Below, piece after piece: positions 7,278-12,813 of a stretch of 12,813 bases of DNA. Source of the stretch: CAYTRP01 sp964625145 (GTDB lineage Bacteria > Sumerlaeota > Sumerlaeia > SLMS01 > JAHLLQ01); assembly GCA_964625145.1 (NCBI GenBank), contig CAZVAQ010000098.1:1-12813 (forward strand). Reading direction: 5' to 3'. The notes under the pieces were generated by a model that saw nothing but the letters and a program-made list of their open reading frames with translations, did no database searches and was not told the DNA's origin. Position 1 is the first letter of the stretch. The number at the start of each line of letters is the position of its first letter. A program made the translations under genes and the position numbers.

Positions 7278-7334
7278 GGGAGAACTCCGGGTGAGCAAGG
7301 CTTGGGGATTTGGAAAGCAGGTTTGTCTTTCCAA

Positions 7335-8333
7335 TCACCAGCGAATGATTGTGCTGCCAAACGTGAAGCCGCCGCCAAAGCCGACCAGGGCTGCCACCTG
7401 GCCGCGCTTCAGCCGGCCGGTCTGGTGTGCCTCGCAAAGCGCGATGGGAATGCTGGCTGCGGCCGTGTTGCCGTAGCGATCGATGTTCTTCAGCACCCGC
7501 TCCGGCGGCAGGTTCAACCGCGTCGCCGCGGCTTCAATGATGCGGTCGTTTGCCTGATGCGGGATGAGCAAATCCACGGCGGAAGCGGGCAGGCCCGCCT
7601 GGGCCAACGCCAGGTCCAACGCGCGTTCGATGCCGCGCACGGCAAACTTGAAGACCTCGCGGCCATTCATGCGGATGTACGGATCGCGGACCGGGTACTC
7701 GCCATCGAGGTGCGGTCCGCCCGGAGGATGAGCCGCGTTGAGCGTGATCATCTCGTTGCCGCCACCATCCGCGCCCAGAATGCAGGAAAGAATCCCGCGC
7801 TCCGGATCGTCCTCCGATGCTCCGGCAACAACCGCCCCGGCGCCATCGCCGAACAAGATGCAGGTCGTGCGGTCGGTGTAATCCGCAAAGCGGCTTTGCC
7901 CCTCCGCCCCCACGACCAGGACGCGCTTGTGAATGCCCGAGCGAATCAACGCATTGGCCATCTGCAGGCCATACATGAAACCGCTGCACGCCGCGTTCAG
8001 GTCAAAGGCGGGGATGTCCTTGAAGCCAAGTTCCTTGTGCACGACGCAGGCCGCCGATGGACACAACCGGTCGGCGGTGTATGTGCACACGATGATCATG
8101 TCGATGTCGGCAGGCGTCACGCCCGCATCAGCCATCGCAGCCCGTGCCGCGCGGACGGCGAACTGCGAGGTCGTCTCGGTCGGAGCCATGATGCGGCGTT
8201 CGCGAATGCCCGTCCGGGTGACGATCCATTCGTCGCTGGTCTCGACCATCCGGGTCAGGTCTTCATTGGAAAGGATGCGGTCGGGAACAGCCATTCCGAC
8301 GCCGAGAATACCCGCACGCGGGACTTGGGACAC
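7335..8333 (-). CDS. fabH: 3-oxoacyl-[acyl-carrier-protein] synthase III
   Basis: FabH condenses an acyl-CoA primer with malonyl-ACP to begin fatty-acid synthesis. From the GTG at 8333 the protein is 332 residues, the family's usual size. The thiolase-fold triad is complete: C116 in NAACSGF, H259 in IPHQAN and N289 in YGNTAAAS. DEWIVTRTGIRER (34-46) and the closing GFGGGFTFGSTIIRW are typical FabH segments. The frame is open far upstream into plsX, so the start needs choosing. GTG at 8333 has AGGA (complement of 8344-8347) about 10 bases before it and comes just before the first conserved strand (AGILGVGMAVPD). The next ATG (14th codon) would cut this strand. The gap to plsX is 127 bases and holds a run of eight C on this strand. 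Confidence 0.93.
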   Translation of the reverse strand: MSQVPRAGILGVGMAVPDRILSNEDLTRMVETSDEWIVTRTGIRERRIMAPTETTSQFAVRAARAAMADAGVTPADIDMIIVCTYTADRLCPSAACVVHKELGFKDIPAFDLNAACSGFMYGLQMANALIRSGIHKRVLVVGAEGQSRFADYTDRTTCILFGDGAGAVVAGASEDDPERGILSCILGADGGGNEMITLNAAHPPGGPHLDGEYPVRDPYIRMNGREVFKFAVRGIERALDLALAQAGLPASAVDLLIPHQANDRIIEAAATRLNLPPERVLKNIDRYGNTAAASIPIALCEAHQTGRLKRGQVAALVGFGGGFTFGSTIIRW

Positions 8334-8460
8334 TGTTGGGGATTCCTCTCGTGGAGCGGTAAGGACTTCGGTGGAATCTGCGGAGGCAGTGATCACTGGG
8401 TCAAACCGAACAATGGAATGGGCAGGGGGGGGTGGAGGTGAGGAGTTCGAGCCGAGCCTC

Positions 8461-9480
8461 TCAGGAAGCTTCCTCGACATGCTCGACCTGGCGGTCGACC
8501 CGCTCCAGTTCCTCGCGCAGGCGCCGGACCAGCCCCAGATTGTGGCACTCGGCCGCGACTCGGATCGCATTCATGAAGGCCTTCTTGTTCGAGCGGCCAT
8601 GGGCCTTGATGACGACGCCGTTCAGGCCCAGCAGAGGGGCGCCGCCATACTCGTCGTAATCCGTGCGCGCCTTCACGCGCTTGGCGGCCGGCATCATCAT
8701 CACGGCGCCAACCATGTTCACCACGCTCTTCTTCACCTCGTGCTTGATGGCCTTGAACACCATCCCGGCGATCCCCTCGGCGGACTTCAGCAGGACATTG
8801 CCCACGAAGCCATCGCACACCAACACGTCCACATCGCCGTTGAAGACGGTGGTGCCCTCCACATTGCCGAGGAAATCGAGATCCGTGGCGCGAAGGAGCT
8901 TGTGGGTGTTGAGCACCAACTCATTCCCCTTCGTTTCCTCCTCGCCGTTGGAGAGCAACCCAACGCGCGGCGGATCGCGCCGCAGGACATCGCGCGCGTA
9001 CACCGAACCCATGATCGCAAAGTGAAGAAGTTGGTGGGGCTTGCAGTCGACGTTGGCACCGGCGTCGACCACGATCATGATGCCCTTCATCGTGGGCAGG
9101 TAGGCTGCGATGGCGGGCTTCTTGATCCCCGGCAGCGTCCGCCACGAAAACAGCGTGTTGGCCAGCAGTGCACCCGTGTTCCCCGCCGAGACCAGCGCGT
9201 CTGCCTGCCCTTCCTTGACCAGCCGCGTGGCCACGGCCATGGAAGACTGCGTGCGCTTCAGCGTCTCGCGCGGCGTGTCCGACATCTGGATGACGTCGGT
9301 GGCCTCCACGATCGAAATGCGCCCGTCACGCACCTTCATGGCCGCCAGAAGGCGCTGCAGGTGGCGCGGCTTGCCCACAAGGGCCACATCGATGTTATAG
9401 CGCTGGGCGGCAAGTATGGCGCCCTCGACCGCCGGACGAGGGCCCGCATCGCCACCCATGGCATCAACGGCTACACGCAT
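8461..9480 (-). CDS. plsX: Phosphate acyltransferase (acyl-ACP:phosphate transacylase)
   Basis: PlsX makes acyl-phosphate from acyl-ACP for the PlsY step of phospholipid synthesis, working at the inner face of the membrane. The 339-residue protein starts MRVAVDAMGGDAGP, the family's hallmark N-terminus. It also contains SAGNTGALLA, then GIMIVVDAGANVDCKP, GLLSNGEEETKGNELV, CDGFVGNVLLKS and GGAPLLGLNGVVIKAHG, all in the family order. The open frame runs 211 codons further upstream, but that extension lies over rpmF and has no family similarity. ATG at 9480 is therefore the start although no clear Shine-Dalgarno is seen; translation may be coupled to rpmF, which ends 61 bases earlier. Position between rpmF and fabH is the classical arrangement. 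Confidence 0.95.
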   Translation of the reverse strand: MRVAVDAMGGDAGPRPAVEGAILAAQRYNIDVALVGKPRHLQRLLAAMKVRDGRISIVEATDVIQMSDTPRETLKRTQSSMAVATRLVKEGQADALVSAGNTGALLANTLFSWRTLPGIKKPAIAAYLPTMKGIMIVVDAGANVDCKPHQLLHFAIMGSVYARDVLRRDPPRVGLLSNGEEETKGNELVLNTHKLLRATDLDFLGNVEGTTVFNGDVDVLVCDGFVGNVLLKSAEGIAGMVFKAIKHEVKKSVVNMVGAVMMMPAAKRVKARTDYDEYGGAPLLGLNGVVIKAHGRSNKKAFMNAIRVAAECHNLGLVRRLREELERVDRQVEHVEEAS

Positions 9481-9541
9481 GATCTGGAAGACGGCTCGAC
9501 CCGGGGGGGCGGAGCCGGAGTTGAAGGAGATAACGCGGCCG

Positions 9542-9724
9542 TCAGGACTTCTGGACCGGGCGGTACTCGACCTTCTTGTAAGTGCCGCAGGAGGGGCAAA
9601 TGCGATGGCGCAACTTCGGGGTTCCGCACTCCTCGCACGCGACCAACTGGGTGTTGAACAGCTTCTTGTGAGTACGGGACTTGCCCTGGCGGGCGGGGCA
9701 GTGACGTCGTCTGGGAACTGGCAT
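9542..9724 (-). CDS. rpmF: 50S ribosomal protein L32
   Basis: This is a 60-residue basic protein of the large ribosomal subunit. It begins MPVPRRRHCPARQGKSRTH, the usual L32 N-terminus (compare MAVPKRR). It has the zinc-binding form with two CxxC pairs, C30/C33 and C43/C46. An upstream in-frame extension of 35 residues is rejected because the ATG at 9724 has GGAGG (complement of 9736-9740) 11 bases before it and starts exactly at the family N-terminus. The DUF177 (yceD) gene that often precedes rpmF is absent; instead a divergent control region follows. rpmF is thus the first gene of the long minus-strand run. Confidence 0.95.
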   Translation of the reverse strand: MPVPRRRHCPARQGKSRTHKKLFNTQLVACEECGTPKLRHRICPSCGTYKKVEYRPVQKS

Positions 9725-9758
9725 GATCCGATGATCCTCCGGGAGCAAAGGGGTCGTG

Positions 9759-9786
9759 AGAATGCCCGGGGGCGGCGGTGAGTCAA
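9759..9786 (-). promoter_or_regulatory. Candidate promoter for the rpmF-plsX-fab run
   Basis: On the minus strand TTGACT (9786-9781) is followed after 16 bases by CATTCT (9764-9759). This gives a good -35 and a poor -10 with acceptable spacing. Transcription would begin about 30 bases before the rpmF start and include its Shine-Dalgarno. It is a weak prediction based on enterobacterial consensus. Confidence 0.3.
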
Positions 9787-9899
9787 GGGGTAAGGTTTGA
9801 GGAATCGACATCGCTTGACAAGAGAGCAAAGAAACGGCGAAACCCGCCCATCCGCTGTTCCGTACGAGTTGGAAGTCCGCCGAGGCGAACCGCCAAGTT

Positions 9900-9914
9900 G
9901 TGACGAATCGTCAC
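9900..9914. promoter_or_regulatory. Perfect palindrome, candidate operator of the toxin-antitoxin pair
   Basis: GTGACGA-A-TCGTCAC has two perfect 7-base arms around one central base. It lies in the 258-base divergent region, 69 bases before the toxin start and 176 bases before rpmF. MqsA-like HTH antitoxins are known to bind palindromes in their own promoters, so this is the natural candidate. That the antitoxin binds it here is an inference. Control of the rpmF side is also possible. Confidence 0.55.
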
Positions 9915-9982
9915 TTTTGATTGCAGCGAGCCCTGCAATACCGAAGACTCCCACCGATGGGGACGAGAGACGCAGGCGGCGA

Positions 9983-10307
9983 ATGCGCCCAGGGGCAGTG
10001 CTCGCAAAGGTCCATGAATGTCTGGGCACTGGCAAGATCGCCTTCGAACCTGACTTTGCCGAGGAGCGCCAGGTTCGGGGGATCGGAGTGATCGAGATTC
10101 GGGAGACCCTCACCTCGCCGGTTGCCCGGGGCGGAATGCGGGAGTCCGACGTCCGGTACTTGGATCGTCGAAGGGCGTGGGCCTATCGGATCGGCTCCAG
10201 ATGCACGGGATGGCCGCTCGTGGTAGTCGTCACCTTGCCATCTCCCCGAAGATGCCGAAGAACCGGACATAGTCTCCATCATCACCGCCTTCTGCCCTGT
10301 AACTTAG
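9983..10307 (+). pseudogene. DUF4258-like (MqsR/RelE-fold type) toxin with +1 frameshift
   Basis: From ATG 9983 the frame gives VLAKVHECLGTGKIAF, then an acidic/basic helix, YLDRRRAWAYRI and GWPLVVVVTLPSP (88 residues), which look like the DUF4258 pattern of helix, W-Y-R-I strand and hydrophobic VVVV strand. The expected last strand is in the next frame: after the CCCC run at 10244-10247 the codons read EDAEEPDIVSIITAF and end at TAG (10305-10307). Removing one C restores a 107-residue protein of normal size. The second frame is closed by TAG at 10224-10226, so it cannot itself be the gene. DUF4258 proteins are thought to be RNase-like toxins paired with an HTH antitoxin; the toxic activity here is inferred. 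The start is uncertain since no strong Shine-Dalgarno is present; GTG at 9998 is the alternative. The antitoxin follows after 35 bases. Confidence 0.72.
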
Positions 10308-10342
10308 GATGGGCAACTACCCCAAGCATGAGGATCCAGCAG

Positions 10343-10933
10343 ATGCCAGCAGTCGAAACTCACAGACTCGACGCCGATGTGGAGGCCGCACTCGACCGGT
10401 TCGATGAACTGGACGCCCCCCGTCGCCGTCGGCTCAACGAGGGGGAGCGGGTGCCTCTGCCGAATGATTTCGGGCTACCCGGTGTCATGATTGCCGGAAC
10501 CGGCGTGGAGGTCCTCGAGTACCCGGATGGAACGAGGACGCCAATCATTGCCCGTGTGGACGATTTGCTCGATGTCTTATTCGGCTACTTGGTCTCCTTC
10601 CGGCGCCCACTGACGGGTGCCGAGCTGGCATTCGTTCGCCGGTACATTGGGAAGACTCAGGCAGAGTTCGCCAACATGCTCAATTTGGCGCGCGAAACCC
10701 TGTGCCGCCACGAGAAGCGAAAAGGCTTCGTCCCCTCCCAAGTCTCGAAGTTGGCCTGTTTGATCGCGATTCTCGCCTCCGTCAAGCATCCGGAGTCGCC
10801 ATCGGAAGAGGAGCGTGTCCTCATGGCAAAGCTGCAGGACGCCCTCGCCTGCCTGCGCGAGGGAATCGCCCCGGCATCCGTCGAGACCATTGACGCTGGC
10901 TCCGGCGTCACGCTCGAATTGCGGCGGCAGTGA
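10343..10933 (+). CDS. MqsA-like HTH antitoxin/transcriptional regulator
   Basis: This 196-residue protein has a mostly charged N-terminal region and a GLPGV segment (44-48), resembling the GLPNV-type strand of MqsA-like antitoxins. A helix-turn-helix follows: RPLTGAELAFVRRYIGKTQAEFANMLNLARETLCRHEK (88-125), with TQAEFA as first helix and ARETLCRHEK as recognition helix. A helical C-terminal part follows. The YgiT-type CxxC zinc finger of true MqsA is missing. ATG 10343 is preferred because GAGGA (10330-10334) stands 8 bases before it; ATG 10328, five codons earlier, has no such site. Being directly after a DUF4258-like toxin in toxin-first order supports an antitoxin and autoregulator role. 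The frame is open without a stop back through the frameshifted toxin to 9797, so automatic calls may merge both. folD follows after 22 bases. Confidence 0.75.
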   Translation: MPAVETHRLDADVEAALDRFDELDAPRRRRLNEGERVPLPNDFGLPGVMIAGTGVEVLEYPDGTRTPIIARVDDLLDVLFGYLVSFRRPLTGAELAFVRRYIGKTQAEFANMLNLARETLCRHEKRKGFVPSQVSKLACLIAILASVKHPESPSEEERVLMAKLQDALACLREGIAPASVETIDAGSGVTLELRRQ

Positions 10934-10955
10934 CTTCCCTCGGAGCCCCCACTGA

Positions 10956-11846
10956 ATGACAGCACAGTTGATTAATGGCAAGGCAATCGCCCAAGCCGTG
11001 CGCGAAGAGATCCGCGCGGCGGTGGAAAAGCGCGTCGCGGCGGGCCATCGCCCGCCGGGCCTCGGCGTCATCCTCGTGGGGGACAACCCGGCGTCGGCCG
11101 CTTATGTCAAGAGCAAGACCCGCGCGTGCGCCGAGGCGGGATTTCATTCCCGCCAACTGGATTTCCCCGCCACGATCACGCAGGCCGACCTGCACACGGC
11201 CATCGCGGAGCTGAACGCCGACGCGCGCATCGACGGCATTCTGGTGCAGCTCCCCCTCCCCCGCCACCTGGACGAAACGGCCGCCATTGAGCAGATCCAT
11301 CCGTCCAAGGACGTGGATGGCCTGCATCCCGTGAGCGCCGGGAACCTCGCCACCGGACGTCCCGGCTTTGTGCCATGCACGCCGCTGGGAGTCGTGGAGC
11401 TGCTGGTCCGCTCTGGCGTGCAGACAAAGGGGGCCAACGTGGTCATCGTCGGCCGCAGCAACTTGGTCGGCAAGCCGCTCGCCCTGCTCATGATGCGCAA
11501 GGGCCCCGGCGGCGACGCGACAGTGACCGTTTGCCATTCGGCGACGAAGGACCTGCCCGCAGTGACGCGCAGCGCCGACATCCTGGTCGCCGCCATCGGC
11601 GTCGCTCACTTTATCAAGGCGGACATGGTCAAGCCCGGCGCCGTGGTCATCGATGTCGGCATCAACAGCATCGAAGCCCCCGTCACGAAGACCGGCCGCC
11701 GCTTGGTGGGAGATGTTGACACGAACGCAGTCGCAGAGGTGGCCTCGCTCATCACCCCGGTTCCGGGCGGAGTCGGCCCCATGACCATCGCCATGTTATT
11801 GCGCAACACACTGGACTCGGCGGAACGCAGCGAGCTTTCAAGATGA
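10956..11846 (+). CDS. folD: Bifunctional methylenetetrahydrofolate dehydrogenase / methenyltetrahydrofolate cyclohydrolase
   Basis: FolD interconverts 5,10-methylene-, methenyl- and 10-formyl-tetrahydrofolate in the cytosol, feeding purine and formyl-Met synthesis. The 296-residue protein has the family's active-site set: Y50 and K54 in YVKSK, Q98 in ILVQLPLP and D121 in KDVDGLHP. PCTPLGVVELL (140-150), the nucleotide-binding VGRSNLVGKP (165-174) and ITPVPGGVGPMT near the end complete it. GGAG at 10942-10945 lies 10 bases before the ATG. The gene follows the antitoxin by 22 bases and its TGA overlaps the ATG of the downstream permease (ATGA, 11843-11846). Assignment is secure. Confidence 0.97.
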   Translation: MTAQLINGKAIAQAVREEIRAAVEKRVAAGHRPPGLGVILVGDNPASAAYVKSKTRACAEAGFHSRQLDFPATITQADLHTAIAELNADARIDGILVQLPLPRHLDETAAIEQIHPSKDVDGLHPVSAGNLATGRPGFVPCTPLGVVELLVRSGVQTKGANVVIVGRSNLVGKPLALLMMRKGPGGDATVTVCHSATKDLPAVTRSADILVAAIGVAHFIKADMVKPGAVVIDVGINSIEAPVTKTGRRLVGDVDTNAVAEVASLITPVPGGVGPMTIAMLLRNTLDSAERSELSR

Positions 11847-12813
11847 CTCTCGCCGGCTGGCTCGCATGGTTTCGAGTTGAGCTGCTTTCGCGGCCCGGCC
11901 GGCTCGTCCTGATGGTCCTGTGTGTCGTGGCCAGCGTCACCATCGCGGCGTTGGTGCTGCATGTGATCGCGTGGCTGCGCTTTGACGTGCGCCCTGAAGT
12001 TGAGCGCCTGTTCCCACGGCAGCGAATCATCGTCGAACCCGCCGCGATGGACGTCGCGTTTCTCCGTCTGCAGGCCGGGAGCCTGAACGACGAAACCGTC
12101 GACCGGTTGCGGCGGATGGAAGGTGTCGCCGCCGTTCATCCGCAAATGACCACCGACTTTCCGGCCATGGCATCTGCCGGTCTCCCCGGAATGTCGGGCG
12201 CCTTTGAATCCGAAGCCGCAATCTTTGGCGTCCCTGAATCGCTCGTCGCCGCGGAGCTTCCGCCAGGCACGCAGTTTCGCGCGACGGATCCCAACCAACC
12301 CGTCCCCGTCCTCGTCTCGGCGTACTTTCTCGACATCTACAACCTGGGGATTGCCGAGGCGAACCGGTTGCCGAAGCTGAGTGAACGCGCGGCCATCGGC
12401 CTCAACATGGAGTTTCTCCTCGGCGAAACCACCATCGGCATGGGCTCGCGCGCACAGACCGCAACCGTCCGAGGCCGGATCATCGGCCTCACGCACGATC
12501 CAAACCTGATGGGCTTGGTGGTGCCGTTGGACGTCATGGCAAACTGGAACCGCCACATGAACCGCGACTACCAGCCGCGCTACATCCGCATCATGGTGGA
12601 CGCGGAATCCCCCGCCGCCGCGCTGGCATTGAAGGAACAGATCGACGCAATGGGCCTGCGCACGACGATGGCCGCGGAGGACCTGGAACGATACGGTCAA
12701 GGCATCACGGCGGCCGAGTTGACGCTCGCCGGGCTGTTGGTGGCGATCCTGTCGCTGGCGGGTGTTGGTATCGGCTCCACCGTCGCGATGAGCACGCGCG
12801 AGCGCCGCGCCGC
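11843..12813 (+). CDS. ABC transporter permease, MacB/FtsX (LolE-like) family, N-terminal part
   Basis: The gene runs off the window; 323 residues are visible. The ATG overlaps the folD stop as ATGA. After a short amphipathic start there is one hydrophobic segment, LVLMVLCVVASVTIAALVLH (about 21-40). A long extracytoplasmic region follows with EGVAAVHPQMT and repeated strand/loop elements of the MacB-type periplasmic core, including RGRIIGLTHDPNLMGLVVPLD. A second membrane segment, ELTLAGLLVAILSLAGVGIG (around 294-313), then begins the FtsX domain, followed by the typical TVAMSTRERRA cytoplasmic turn. Such permeases work with an ABC ATPase in lipoprotein release, export or mechanotransmission rather than substrate import. 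The ATPase is expected nearby outside the window. Family assignment is good; the substrate is unknown. Confidence 0.82.
   Translation, partial: MTLAGWLAWFRVELLSRPGRLVLMVLCVVASVTIAALVLHVIAWLRFDVRPEVERLFPRQRIIVEPAAMDVAFLRLQAGSLNDETVDRLRRMEGVAAVHPQMTTDFPAMASAGLPGMSGAFESEAAIFGVPESLVAAELPPGTQFRATDPNQPVPVLVSAYFLDIYNLGIAEANRLPKLSERAAIGLNMEFLLGETTIGMGSRAQTATVRGRIIGLTHDPNLMGLVVPLDVMANWNRHMNRDYQPRYIRIMVDAESPAAALALKEQIDAMGLRTTMAAEDLERYGQGITAAELTLAGLLVAILSLAGVGIGSTVAMSTRERRA

Noticed and set aside
4953..9657. Very long + strand open frames (4953-6785, 6981-8441, 7933-9657)
   Set aside because: They are GC-driven shadows of usp, fabG, fabD, fabH and plsX on the opposite strand.
9815..9820. TTGACA as -35 box of a rightward promoter
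   Set aside because: No acceptable -10 hexamer is found at 16-18 bases downstream.
9797..10933. A single 378-residue protein starting at TTG 9797
   Set aside because: Its first 62 codons look non-coding, the middle is a toxin whose last strand is in another frame, and the HTH part has its own start with a Shine-Dalgarno at 10330-10334. The merger is a result of the one-base shift.
11606..12700. 364-codon minus-strand open frame
   Set aside because: It is antisense to the end of folD and to the permease, which has clear membrane segments and MacB-type motifs and is open to the window end.
1..12813. CRISPR arrays, tRNA or rRNA genes, insertion sequences
   Set aside because: No spaced direct repeats of CRISPR type, no cloverleaf or rRNA sequence and no transposase-like protein were seen.

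Overview
The window is about 12.8 kb of GC-rich bacterial DNA. The class II ribonucleotide reductase tail, the GspG-like pseudopilin of the 'FTLIELLIVVAIIAILAAIAVPNFLEAQTRSK' type (described here by motif only), the MacB/LolE-type permease and the type II fatty-acid cluster suggest a diderm environmental bacterium. The pseudopilin style resembles those common in Planctomycetes/Lentisphaerae/Sumerlaeota-like lineages; that placement is an inference and not firm.

Layout. 1-706 (+): C-terminus of a B12-dependent ribonucleotide reductase. 707-1083: a non-coding spacer with a heptamer-periodic tract and a 16-bp direct repeat. 1084-1803 (+): a type IV/type II pseudopilin, followed by a bidirectional terminator (1830-1856). 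1869-2804 (-): a fumarylacetoacetate hydrolase family gene broken by one in-frame TAA. 2805-2906: a spacer holding two different period-7 tracts. 2907-9724 (-): a long unidirectional run in the order rpmF, plsX, fabH, fabD, fabG, a tandem universal stress protein, and a CPA2 cation/proton antiporter fused to a PTS EIIA domain. 9725-9982: a divergent control region with a perfect 7+1+7 palindrome. 9983-10933 (+): a toxin-antitoxin pair, a DUF4258-like toxin with a one-base frameshift and an MqsA-like HTH antitoxin. 10956-11846 (+): folD. 11843 to the window end (+): an ABC-transporter permease cut by the window edge.

How the genes fit together. rpmF-plsX-fabH-fabD-fabG is the classical ribosome/phospholipid/fatty-acid initiation cluster, but the usual next genes acpP and fabF are absent. 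Their place is taken by a stress protein and a PTS-linked ion antiporter with a 4-bp ATGA overlap between them. folD and the permease also overlap by ATGA.

The two most notable observations are lesions. The first is a single nonsense codon in an otherwise well conserved FAH gene. The second is a one-base excess in a CCCC run of the toxin gene, which puts the toxin into the same open frame as its antitoxin, so a gene caller would report one fused protein. A palindrome upstream of the toxin is a natural candidate for the antitoxin operator.
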